Assembly: GCF_035083965.1 (NCBI RefSeq)
Contig: NC_089726.1
Span: 12,901,501 to 12,965,500, forward strand
DNA: 64,000 nucleotides
DNA from: Branchiostoma lanceolatum
Taxonomy: Eukaryota > Chordata > Leptocardii > Amphioxiformes > Branchiostomatidae
Reading direction: 5' to 3'
Shown: positions 36,382-45,659 of the stretch, in pieces
Layout: each line of letters starts with the position of its first letter
How positions within the stretch are numbered: the first letter of the stretch is position 1
Program-made: the position numbers and the translations under genes
Notes under the pieces: generated by a model
Databases searched by the model: none
What the model saw: only the letters and a program-made list of their open reading frames with translations
Told to the model about the DNA's origin: nothing

Positions 36382-36892
36382 AATTAGTGAACACAAATGT
36401 ATTAATCTAAGTATATGAATGAATCAACATATTGAGTTTAATGTATCATTTACACTACTGATTCTAAGCTTTGAATATTCTTTGATGTTACTCACGATGT
36501 GCCATACAGTTGCGCATATATTCTCAAAGGTATTTACCTAGAAAGCACATAACTCTGTAAAGAAAAATGTGATGGCTTTTAACGCTACAAGCACACTATG
36601 AGCTTGCAACCACAAAATGGCAGCAGTCTTTCCAGACTTTAACGTCCTTTAGTATCACAGTAAGACGTTTCTACTGCGTCTCGCACGACAACGTCTTTCT
36701 TCTACTAGATAGGAAGACCCAACATCGGTCAAAAGGAAACTGTTGGTGCTTACTCTGTCCGACGGTCTGTGCGTGGTCCAGGATGGAGGAGGCGGCCTCG
36801 GTGATGGCGCCGGAGATCGTGTCCAGGATGCGGGGCTCAGCGGAGCTTGCGCCCGACAGGGCCAGCAGGACGAATACGGCAAGGAACTTCAT
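33943..36892 (-). CDS. Paralog A of a secreted helical protein family (unknown function)
   Basis: Six coding exons (36892-36754, 36249-35977, 35441-35338, 34834-34733, 34379-34286, 34049-33943) join at phases 1,1,0,0,1 to give 272 residues. A signal peptide (MKFLAVFVLLALSGASSA) is followed by a helical acidic region, then exon 2 with DTYVPIIGQAAQQLVG, a basic SGKRQ site and TEIGQILHDG. Exon 3 is strongly cationic (about ten Lys/Arg, one Asp). Exons 4-6 are amphipathic helices ending in VVQPYVDDANTII and an Ala C-terminus with TAA. The mature protein has no cysteine. I recognise no named family. Helix pattern and lack of cysteine recall apolipoproteins; the basic central exon recalls cationic peptide precursors. 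A is the most diverged copy at exon 4, where RGFFDDL is absent. The start is the only ATG giving a signal peptide. Confidence 0.85.
34411..34436. repeat. GATT simple repeat
   Basis: A short imperfect (GATT)n run lies in the intron after exon 4 of paralog A. Confidence 0.8.
35081..35263. mobile_element. Foldback MITE, copy 1, with 11-bp flanking repeats
   Basis: The hairpin runs from CTCCAAGCAGA (35097) to TCTGCTTGGAG (35251). It is flanked by the direct repeat ATAGCTAGATA at 35081-35091 and 35253-35263. The arms contain GGCGTTTTTGTCGGGCTTTC. It has no coding capacity. It sits in intron 3 of paralog A. The long target duplication suggests a Mutator-like mobiliser. Confidence 0.82.
35697..35925. 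mobile_element. MITE-like inverted-repeat element (GCACGTTGGCGACCTCGCTG family)
   Basis: Left end CCCCTATCTCACTGGACCCG then CGGCACGTTGGCGACCTCGC is mirrored imperfectly by AGCGACGCCGCCAACGTACC at the right. CAAAGCGCTCAACGAATTTC lies inside. It is shared with 59646-59880 and, weaker, 31015-31240. It lies in intron 2 of paralog A, and its right end approaches the exon 2 donor. Confidence 0.6.
36334..36377. repeat. CA/TG dinucleotide microsatellite
   Basis: About 21 uninterrupted AC units lie in intron 1 of paralog A. Confidence 0.95.
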
Positions 36893-37290
36893 TGCAGATT
36901 CTTCTGGACAGCATAACAATTAGAACAGCATAAAAAATATCAAACCAGTAAGCACAAAAATGATCAGTTATTCACACAGCCTATCCAGCATCTATATGGA
37001 CGATACTTGAAGGTATGACTACGCAATGTACATGTTAAGATGCTTCAGTTCACTATCGCTTAGAAAAAATACAGCATTTGAAAGACCAAAAACTTTTCGC
37101 GTGTACCGATACGTTAAACATGGAGTTGTAACAGACTACCCTGTACAAGTGGCCACTACAAAATTACATGTGTATTACAGAGTAGCTATATTTATAGGAG
37201 AATCATAATGCTCGACATCTTCGTTCAATGCACCGCTGTCTCGTTAGTTATACGGACAAGATCCAAACTCTCCCATAGGAGTGCACTCAC

Positions 37291-37375
37291 CTGTTCTGGA
37301 TGCAGTAACACCGATGTCTGTCAGTCTTGTTCTTGTGATGAGTGAGGCTGGTTGTCCGAAGAGTCCAGGTATATA
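37291..37375 (-). promoter_or_regulatory. TATA-type promoter and non-coding exon 1 of paralog A
   Basis: On the minus strand a TATATA box (37375-37370) is followed by about 50 bases of likely 5' UTR that end in CCAGAACAG and a GTGAGT donor (37290). The 10-mer ACAACAGGTG (plus strand) sits just upstream at 37391-37400, as in paralog B. The TSS near 37340 is inferred from spacing. Confidence 0.6.
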
Positions 37376-37400
37376 TCCATGGATGTACAAACAACAGGTG

Positions 37401-38800
37401 TCTTGTCCCTTCCGACATTCCCATCCGCAGGTCCGGAGAACAATATTTATTGTTTACGTCCGTTATCACATTTCTGACCATTCTTAATGCACGGTGATGC
37501 ACGGTAAACTCATTTTCTACTAATGTTATTGACAGTTCCTCTGGCGTCATGCGGGTGCGCTTGATTAGGAATAAATGCTTACTAAAGGAATGGTTAGAAT
37601 GATGTTTGCATCTCTCATTTTAAGTCTTAGAGGGAAAAATAGCATTTTTGCTTGGATCTTATGATTAGCCGAAACGTTAAGTATGAGTACTTTTCTAAAT
37701 CATTTTCCTTTATATAGGAAGCATAGATTCAATCAAACTCTGAACTTCCAAGAAATGTCTCTCACGTATATACCTGATATATGACGTCAAGGAAATAAGA
37801 CATGTTCTTACTTACATGTACAAGAATGGTACCGACGTAATAGAAAGATTATCAATTCCACACTTACGATGCACTAATGATGTTGTTGTTACCCTAAGGT
37901 TAAAAAACGAAATGTTGAGCATTGCACGTATTTTTGCTATAAAAATCATTCAATGAGTAGAATATTTCTAGTATCCAAAATACTACTCTTGCCACTAAGC
38001 GATACAAACATGCTTTTAATTTTTTTTCAATTCTAGAAATGAATGGGATGACGTCATCACCACCAGTAGTTATTTCCTCCACTTACTGAGGACACACAAG
38101 ATACTGTTTGCTTTCGGAAACGACTATGATAATTTCATAAACAGGTTTTAAGTACACAAACATACGCCTCCCACGAATAGATAGTTGCCATTGTGACCTT
38201 AGTGCCTTGATACACGTAGGAACCTGCCATTAAAAAGCCTGAAAATCCTGGCGGTTTTAGGGTGATCACCAAGAATGTATCCTACATCTGTATGACGGGA
38301 CAATAGTGTATCTTTGAGGGACTTCACAGTTCTTGGACCTACTTACATTTGATATATTTCATCCTATATATAAATTCAATTACATTCTAGCTGCGTTCGC
38401 TTCTTCACTAACTGTGTAAAAATAGGTAAATATATAAAATAATGTTTAGATATTAGAAGTAGTAGTATAAGTGATACGTTAAACTCGAAATTTTGATTTA
38501 TTCATATACTGGTATGTAGGGTAATCCCTTTACATCCACTTATTTGTATGTATAGCTGCACGACCTTACGAAAGTCGCTGTACTTTTGATGTGTCAATAA
38601 AGATTGATGTCAAACGCATATAATCACGAGGTGTGTTACGTTCCTGTGTTGATTTACCGTTTGATAAAGAGCTGTATCAAAACGGAATAAACATGGTTCA
38701 TCCAGATAAGTAGGAATGTGTTCAGTCAGGAACAAATTAAGCACAAAAGGAGATGTCATCATTGCTTTACCCTCTAAAGCTATAATCACCATCCTAATCA
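37401..38800. other. Intergenic, with a possible LINE tail near 38530-38614
   Basis: No gene is supported. Around 38545-38614 a small stem (CGACCTTACGAAAGTCG) followed by CAATAAAGATTGATGTC resembles a plus-strand LINE 3' end. The rest is AT-rich unique sequence. Confidence 0.4.
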
Positions 38801-39011
38801 GTACCCGGTATCACTCTCCAAGCAGAGGAGTGGGTCCGGCTGTCTTTTGACGTGTTAAGGCGTTTTTGTCGGGCTTTCTACTTTGTCAGATGCTTTTTTG
38901 TCTCACTGTGTGGGTTGGTGATGTAGATAAAGTGGAAAGCCCTACAAAATCGCCTAAATTCACGTCAAAAACCAGCCGGACCCAGTCCTTTGCTTGGAGA
39001 GTACCCGGTAT
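38801..39011. mobile_element. Foldback MITE, copy 2, with 11-bp flanking repeats
   Basis: The hairpin begins CACTCTCCAAGCAGAGG and ends TTTGCTTGGAGA. The direct repeat GTACCCGGTAT is present at both flanks (38801-38811, 39001-39011). The arms share GGCGTTTTTGTCGGGCTTTC with copy 1; the loop is longer. Confidence 0.82.
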
Positions 39012-39459
39012 GGCAATGCTGGGATCTGCCACCGTTATATGAACATGCCCATACATACGTCAGATCTGTCTGGTTCTCTCTTTCAATATTCTCTCAGCGT
39101 TTGTGATTTTCTAACTTGACAATCTTTACATTGAAATATCAGATGGTGGAACATTTCGAACGAAACAAAATAAGTATCTTGTCTCAGACTTTTATTTCTT
39201 TTCACTTTAATAGTACAAGGTGTCCCGAAAGTAAATGTCCCGATTCAGGACAGAGTTTCGTACGAGTGAAAATCCACCAGGCTTTTCGTGAATTTACTTC
39301 AAAGTTCTCGTATTTTCTAATATTGTCTTAACTCCCTCTACCTTATACTAGTGTTTGCTGGCCGGCAGCATCCATGTGTACTGTATTGGGATGACATCCC
39401 TAGAGTGGTATAGATACCGTCAACAGCTACTGCCAGAACTATGGAACCGACGACTGAAG

Positions 39460-39588
39460 GAAGGTTAGACATCTAGGTTATAAGATACACAATACAAAAG
39501 TTACTCAAGCACCTGGATAAGTTTGTAAACGGTCACTGGCAGTTAAGAAACTTACCCAATTGCTTGAGTAAATTTAGTATTTTGTGTG
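39460..39588. repeat. Dispersed repeat with inverted arms, copy 2
   Basis: It has the same lead (GAAGGTTAGACATCTAGGTT then ATAAGATAC) and the same TTACTCAAGCA/TGCTTGAGTAA arms as 33629-33800, but is shorter and more diverged. Confidence 0.65.
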
Positions 39589-40186
39589 AAATCGATTTTT
39601 AACTCAAACGTCATACCAACTGTAACCACTCGTGATGTCGTCATGAGATGAGTCGAAAAAAAGACAAGTATGTCTACTATACGGCCAACTGACCGACTGA
39701 CCGTCTTTTGGTGGGCAATGTACGGGCTTTTTCATGTAGGTGTCAAAGCAGCATTATAATAAACGTCTTAGCTATATTTAAGTACCTGAAGACATGAAGT
39801 GACAGTTACATCTCTACAAGGATGACCTGACCTATATTTGCTTGTTCAACTGATTTGGCCGATTGAGTAACGCATGCTATCCCCTGTGCCTGTGCTGAGA
39901 ATGTACTTGAGCTGATATGTAACACATCACAATTTACGTGGCCTCCATCGTTCGTTATTTTTTTTATTTTTTTATTAAACAACATAAACAACAGATACAG
40001 ACAGGATGGCAACGAACTCAAGTTAACAAAACTTTTATTACGTGCCATCATACAAAACAGGAATATCTTAAACAGTAATATACTTATCTACACAATAACA
40101 ACAGAACAATGAAAGCGTTCAATACATGTGTTGCAATATGATTCGTTTCCTAAGCGCAAACCTCCCTTCCCCCCGACTAAATATAA

Positions 40187-43100
40187 CTAATAGGATGGGA
40201 TGTACCAATTTCCATGTGAGAACCGCTTCGTAAGTATGATATATTCTTGAGTTAAACTCATTATGTTACAGTTTGAACTGTGGGAGCAAAGAGATGATCC
40301 GTAGATTAACAGGTGTTTAATAGCATCGTCCGAGAGTGACTTGATGTCGAAAATGTGTCCTATAATTTTGGAAAGTTGGTCAAGTAAAAGTAAACGCTGG
40401 TTAATATGTAATGGGCAGTGAAGTAGGAAATGAGAGATTGATTCGCATTGACACCCGCAGTAACATGCCGGGCTATCAACTAGCCCACGACTGAAGAGAC
40501 TGCCATTCAAGCCGTGGGTGCCAATGCGAAATCGTGCCAAGAGTGAACAAGCATATCGGGGACCATAACTGAAATGACTAGGTTTGGAAGGTCGTACACA
40601 TTTAAATAGGTACATCCGAAACTTAGAGTAGCTGTAACTTCGTATTCCAACATCCAGTTTGTTCCAATGAGTTAATGAGTATGGAACAAAGGACTTAACA
40701 AAACGGTTTGTTGAGCCTGTCAGCGATCTTAGATTCATTTTGTTACGAAGATCATACAAACATGTTGATGAAATGACTGCAGGGAGTAAATCAGACAGAT
40801 AGCTACGAGTAACACCATGAATAATTTTGTAAAACAGTAATAGTCGATGAATGTGCCTCCTATCCGATAATGTCTCCCAACCGAGTTCTTTACAAGTTAA
40901 GGAGTACGATGAACCTTTGACAGCACCTGCAACAATAAGGGAACAATGATACTGGATTCTTTCTAAAAGTTGAGATTCTTCGTATGTGCAGCTCTGCCAA
41001 ACGACATCACCGTACTCTAAGCAGGGGCGAATAAACGATTTGTATAATATATCCAGAACATTACGAGGTAGTTTAAATTTCAATCCTTTAAATGTGGCCA
41101 AAGTTTTGGAAATTTTGTTCAACATGTAGTTGGTATGAGATTTCCAGGACATATCGGAGCTTAATGTAGCTCCGATATGTTTGTGGGAGGATACAGACTG
41201 GATAACACAATCGTTTAAGAGAAGAGGTGGGTGTACTAAATTTGCTCTTTTGGTTGAAAAGATCATTTCTACTGTTTTGGTTGGATTAAGTTCCATTAAC
41301 CACTGAACAGCCCATGTGTGAATTTTTTCTAAATCAGCATTTAAACAGGAAGCGGAGTGAATCGGATTATCAACAACATGAAGAAGAGAGCTGTCATCAG
41401 CAAAAAGAAATGGCTGGGAGACAAGATTATCAACAATATCATTAATGTAAACAAGAAAGAATAAGGGACCTAATACAGACCCTTGTGGAACTCCAGCACT
41501 AACTAAACACCAGGAAGAACATGTACCGTCTATTACAACCCTTTGAGATCTGTCACTGAGATATGAATAAATCCAGTTTATAAGAGGCCCTTCGATCCCA
41601 TTACAATTTAATTTGAAAATAAGGCCATTATGCCACACCTTATCGAACGCCCGAGAAAAATCAAGAAATACAGCTCGGACTTCTTTTCCGGTATCCAGGG
41701 CTTTTAAAATAGTATGACAAAAATACGCTAATTGACAAACAGTAGAATCGCCTCTTATAAAACCGGATTGAAGCCTATACAAAAGATTATTTTGCATCAG
41801 GTGGTTGTAAAGGTGCTTATAGACTATTTTTTCTAGGACCTTCGACAGGGTTGGAAGTAGGGACACGGGACGATAGTTGCTCTTATCACTAGCATCGCCC
41901 TTTTTGAAAATAGGTACAACATTAGCATATTTCCAGATTTTAGGAAAATGACCATGACACAATGATAGATTAAATACGTAACTAATTTTGTCAGCTATAA
42001 ACGGAACAACTATTTTTAGGAAACGGTTGTCTATGTTGTCATATCCGTGTGACTTATAAGTATCTAGTTCTTTGACATAAAGTTGAACTTCTTCTGGTGT
42101 GGTGGTAACATGAAGTAAACGACTACTTGTCAGGTAGTGAAATTCAGGCAGCGATGCATTAGATTCATCTATGGAGGATTGAGAGACAAAGTATTCATTA
42201 AAAAGTGAAGCCTTCGCCATCGAGTCAACAATAAACGTGCTGCCTTCGTTCAAAGGGGGAATAGAAGTAATTGTTTTAGGTTTGTAAAAGTGTTTTACTA
42301 CATGCCACCACTTCTTGCCAGATAAAGAAGGATCCTTTAAAGAGTCAGACAGACGACAAAAATACTTGGACTTGCTGGATGAGATGGCATTCGAAAGCTT
42401 ATTGCGGATTTTACGGTATGCTGCCCAACTAACCTGAGAGTTTGATAGCTTAGCCAACTTATGAAGTTTATTACGGGATCGCATAAGCTTCCGGATTTCT
42501 TTTGTTATCCAGGGTTTATCTTTTGGTCTAATTAATATGCTTTTGCTGGGGATACAAACATTTTTTGCCTCAATAATAAGTTGACATAGTTTTGACGCAG
42601 CTTCGTCTACAGATGGAAGGAGAAAAATGTCATTCCATTCCGAGCAGGAACAAAATTCAGACAGTTTATCGTAATCAATGCGAGAATAATCCCATACAGT
42701 CCGTGCATAAGGTTTGGGTACATACATCGAAAAGGCCATGGAACAAATGGTGGGACAATGGTGACATCGTGAAAGAGGGGCTTGGACTGACACCGAGTCG
42801 ACATAGTTTGAGGCATCGGTGAGTATAAGATCAATAAGGGAAGCGTGACGCGAAAGGTCACAGGTGGGCTCATTAACAATTTGTGAAAGATTCAGGAGCT
42901 GAGTAATTTGGTATAGCTCGGAGCCAATGGGAGAAGTCGTGTCCAGGTGCCACCATTGATGGTGTTTTGCATTAAAGTCACCGACAACTATAATGGCATC
43001 GGGACGCGACATTCTCGCCATCTGGACAGAATCAGAAAATGAAGACAGAAAATCAGCTGCAGTAGTTGCATCCTGACCGGGCGGCCGGTAGTACACAGAA

Positions 43101-43627
43101 AGTAGAATGTTAAAAGATTTGATTTTCAGCTGAACCCAAATTGCTTCAAACGATTGGGGCTCAAGATCTGTGCGCCGTTTGAAAGCAATAGAAGACGAAA
43201 CGTAAACCAGAACACCTCCGCCGTGCCTGTTTCGATCTCGACGGATCGGGGGCTGAAAATTCGGGACAGTAAGGTTTTCTGAGGTAACAACGTCACTTAG
43301 CCACGTCTCAGAAATTGCAATAATGTCCAGTTTGAATTGTTTAGACAACAAAGAAAGCTCATCCAGCTTCGTCCCTACAGTTATACTATTAACGTTGGCG
43401 TGTAAGATATTCAGGTATTTGGATGTAGTACTTGAACAGGTGGGTCCCGGATTAGGGTGAACATCATTTGATAAAACAATCAACAACAACAGTAACCACG
43501 TGTAAAGTGTAAACAAACTTGTACAGCAGTAGATCATAGCCGTGAAAACTGGGCCTTTGTTCAATACAAATTCATACCGTGTATAACTAATCCTCCCTGT
43601 TACTGCCCGGTTTTTGAGAAGCATCAA
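40187..43627 (-). CDS. LINE ORF2: AP endonuclease and reverse transcriptase
   Basis: The 1146-residue protein nicks target DNA and reverse-transcribes element RNA from the nick. Residues 1-50 are hydrophobic and signal-like, followed at 55-62 by DVHPNPGP (2A-like). The endonuclease spans about 70-300 with HANVNS, SETW (106-109), YYRPPG and GDFNAKH (216-222). The RT spans about 565-830 with NYRPVSLLPTLSKVLE, LDFSRAFD (655-662), GVPQGSVLGP (712-721) and the catalytic FADD (742-745). A Cys/His knuckle-like C-terminal region (CYCGCQCE..SHFLLHCP) follows. At 286-291 the usual S-x-C-D-H pattern reads SRCHHC, so the expected catalytic Asp is His. The reading frame has no breaks. Confidence 0.93.
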   Translation of the reverse strand: MMLLKNRAVTGRISYTRYEFVLNKGPVFTAMIYCCTSLFTLYTWLLLLLIVLSNDVHPNPGPTCSSTTSKYLNILHANVNSITVGTKLDELSLLSKQFKLDIIAISETWLSDVVTSENLTVPNFQPPIRRDRNRHGGGVLVYVSSSIAFKRRTDLEPQSFEAIWVQLKIKSFNILLSVYYRPPGQDATTAADFLSSFSDSVQMARMSRPDAIIVVGDFNAKHHQWWHLDTTSPIGSELYQITQLLNLSQIVNEPTCDLSRHASLIDLILTDASNYVDSVSVQAPLSRCHHCPTICSMAFSMYVPKPYARTVWDYSRIDYDKLSEFCSCSEWNDIFLLPSVDEAASKLCQLIIEAKNVCIPSKSILIRPKDKPWITKEIRKLMRSRNKLHKLAKLSNSQVSWAAYRKIRNKLSNAISSSKSKYFCRLSDSLKDPSLSGKKWWHVVKHFYKPKTITSIPPLNEGSTFIVDSMAKASLFNEYFVSQSSIDESNASLPEFHYLTSSRLLHVTTTPEEVQLYVKELDTYKSHGYDNIDNRFLKIVVPFIADKISYVFNLSLCHGHFPKIWKYANVVPIFKKGDASDKSNYRPVSLLPTLSKVLEKIVYKHLYNHLMQNNLLYRLQSGFIRGDSTVCQLAYFCHTILKALDTGKEVRAVFLDFSRAFDKVWHNGLIFKLNCNGIEGPLINWIYSYLSDRSQRVVIDGTCSSWCLVSAGVPQGSVLGPLFFLVYINDIVDNLVSQPFLFADDSSLLHVVDNPIHSASCLNADLEKIHTWAVQWLMELNPTKTVEMIFSTKRANLVHPPLLLNDCVIQSVSSHKHIGATLSSDMSWKSHTNYMLNKISKTLATFKGLKFKLPRNVLDILYKSFIRPCLEYGDVVWQSCTYEESQLLERIQYHCSLIVAGAVKGSSYSLTCKELGWETLSDRRHIHRLLLFYKIIHGVTRSYLSDLLPAVISSTCLYDLRNKMNLRSLTGSTNRFVKSFVPYSLTHWNKLDVGIRSYSYSKFRMYLFKCVRPSKPSHFSYGPRYACSLLARFRIGTHGLNGSLFSRGLVDSPACYCGCQCESISHFLLHCPLHINQRLLLLDQLSKIIGHIFDIKSLSDDAIKHLLIYGSSLCSHSSNCNIMSLTQEYIILTKRFSHGNWYIPSY
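43442..43465 (-). other. 2A-like ribosome-skipping motif in LINE ORF2
   Basis: Codons 55-62 of ORF2 read DVHPNPGP, preceded by the hydrophobic run LLLLLIVLSN. The 2A consensus is D(V/I)ExNPGP, where the final Gly-Pro bond is skipped during translation. Such motifs are established in APE-type LINEs of several animals. Here His replaces the usual Glu, so activity is uncertain. Skipping would release a hydrophobic leader of about 61 residues from the enzyme. Confidence 0.75.
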
Positions 43628-44026
43628 TTGACAGAAGGCGGAGGTCTCAAGGGCAGCAAACTTGTCACGAAGACACGGGGAAGGGGGAAGGATATGCGCT
43701 TGACTAATCCCCGATTACATACATACATATCAAAATACAAAATGATGCTTTCAAGTGACTTACGACGGAATACAAACAAACGAATACAGACGATGGGATA
43801 CATAATTACGACTTTATAGGTCATAGTAAATAGCAAAACACGGTAAGTTCTCAAGAAAACGTCTCTCTCGGCCTATACAGTCCTCCTTTTTCGTCCGTTC
43901 TAAATACAAATAAACAGAACAAAAATTTCAAGGGACTCAGAGAGAGAAATGAAACAGACGATCAAGATATTCTGGATGAAAAGTCCAGACGCCCAGACGT
44001 GCCGGCTTAAATAATACAAGTTATAT

Positions 44027-44830
44027 TTACTGTCCCTGATGAGAAGACTTGAAGTAATCCTCAGGTGATGTGAAGGTCTTTCCTGCTACGCAGAGGGTCA
44101 TGGTTGCTCCTTGGAGTCGGAACCTGGGTCTGGCGCCCTTGGCCTTGGCATGTTTGAAGGCTTCGCGGAGCTGTTGTTTCTGCCTCTGGATCGCCACAGG
44201 AAGGTGCTCGCTAACTCCGATCCCTGACTTTGACTGGAGACGGTAGGCATGGCGCAAGACGTTGTCCCGCTCAAGCATTGAAACAAATTTTACAATGATA
44301 GGATTACCGTTCATCCGCGGCATGCGGTGCACGTTGACGAAAGAGAAATTCCTGGCATTCACGACCCCCAGTTTATTGACAAGAAAGTCGTAGGCTTCTT
44401 CGACCACATCTTCTTCTGTCTTGGACGGGATCCCCCAGAGAAGAAGGTTCTGTTTCTTAGAGTAGATCTCGTTGTGAAGAAGTTTATCTTCAAGCTCGTT
44501 GATGCGTTTGTGGAGATTCTCCGATTCTTTCTTCGCGTCCACTTTGACCCCTTCGATTTCTTGGTGTGCAAACATCACGCTGTCTTTGACACTTGACACT
44601 TCGAGCCGCAAGGTCTTGATATCTTCGCTCATGTTTGAGACTGATTCTGTAAGTTTCACGAAGCTTGCAGAGGTTTGGCTTGCCAGAGCAGTTAGCTGGC
44701 TTGCAATACTGGACAGTGACACAGCAGCCATCTTGGTACTAGTCACCCCCTCCTCTCTGAAGGATTCGTCAGAAGTCGAGCTGCGGGGGTCCTGTTTTCG
44801 CTTCCTCTTAGCCCTCCCGTGTACAGGCAT
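44027..44830 (-). CDS. LINE ORF1: coiled-coil RNA-binding-type protein
   Basis: The 267-residue protein has a basic N-terminus (HGRAKRKRKQDPRSS), a long heptad-rich coiled coil (about residues 40-115, including INELEDKLLHNEIYSKKQ), then an RRM-like region (NLLLWGIPSKTEED, VHRMPRMNG, NPIIVKFVSMLERD) and a C-terminal domain ending KTFTSPEDYFKSSHQGQ. This is the layout of L1-type ORF1 proteins, trimeric nucleic-acid chaperones that coat element RNA. It precedes ORF2 by 400 bases on the same strand. Confidence 0.85.
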   Translation of the reverse strand: MPVHGRAKRKRKQDPRSSTSDESFREEGVTSTKMAAVSLSSIASQLTALASQTSASFVKLTESVSNMSEDIKTLRLEVSSVKDSVMFAHQEIEGVKVDAKKESENLHKRINELEDKLLHNEIYSKKQNLLLWGIPSKTEEDVVEEAYDFLVNKLGVVNARNFSFVNVHRMPRMNGNPIIVKFVSMLERDNVLRHAYRLQSKSGIGVSEHLPVAIQRQKQQLREAFKHAKAKGARPRFRLQGATMTLCVAGKTFTSPEDYFKSSHQGQ

Positions 44831-44980
44831 CCAAAGCTAAGATGTTGGGCACAAGCTGGGAGTCTCAAATGTAGAAAATCAGGGGATATGAATGAAAGAA
44901 CCGGCACGGACGGGGAGCTGGGTTATAGACGTATCAGCTCTGCCGCCATCTTGAAAACCATTTGAAAATCGTTCGTTATT

Positions 44981-45564
44981 GACCATGGTAAAATCCTAAT
45001 TGATATCAGCCCTACAGCATCGGCTATGGATAAATACATGTACATGTAGTCCTATTCGAAAATTAGTCTCAACTGACTCAGCTATTGCATAGTATTTATC
45101 TGCGGATCCGTTTTTCCTTCTGCGCTGTACATCATTCCAGCTTTTCCTGTTTTAGCTGCCTGGACAGCATGGATCTCCAACTGCACTTGCAAGGTAGCCC
45201 CAGTGACGCGTACTATTGATATTGAAATATTAATACATCACATGCACATTGCGCGTTTGGAAATCATGATATCATCAGTCAGAAAATTCACAATTTTTTA
45301 CAAATAGATATCTGTGCATATTTATGCTGACCTTCTATGTAAAACCTCTAACACTGTATGAACCAACACCTCCATAAAAGTTTAATAGTTTCTCCGCCCA
45401 GAAAAAAAACCGTTTCTATGTCTAAAAACGAGCCTTCCAACACGGGCAATTTATGTTCTCCATAGTCTCGTGTGATTGATGCAGTCAGAAGTTATATCCG
45501 ATGTAGATTAGGAGGAAGACCAAAGAACAACACGACCCAATGGCTTTAATATTCTGACAAATAT
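44981..45564. other. Intergenic sequence between the LINE and paralog B
   Basis: AT-rich sequence with no supported gene, RNA or repeat. Confidence 0.5.
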
Positions 45565-45570
45565 TTTATT
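45565..45570 (-). terminator. Polyadenylation signal of paralog B
   Basis: AATAAA on the minus strand lies 90 bases after the stop codon of paralog B. Confidence 0.8.
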
Positions 45571-45659
45571 GTGCGTACTTGACAAAATAAAGGACGGCAC
45601 GACACAGTGGAACAGACATTGTCAGCCAGTGTGTCCCTGGTATGAGGTATATGTGTAAC

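Larger units (their letters stand above)
39947..44980 (-). mobile_element. Full-length APE-type LINE with 13-bp target-site duplication
   Basis: The direct repeat ATCGTTCGTTATT occurs at 39947-39959 and 44968-44980. Between them lies a minus-strand element of about 5.0 kb. Its 5' UTR includes AAGATGGCGGC, then come ORF1 (44830-44027), a 400-base spacer, ORF2 (43627-40187) and a 3' UTR ending in an AATAAAAAAATAAA-type A-rich tail next to the duplication. Both ORFs are open, so the insertion is probably young. It lies between paralogs A and B. APE endonuclease plus RT without RNase H fits the CR1/L2/Jockey range; the clade is not settled. Confidence 0.9.
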
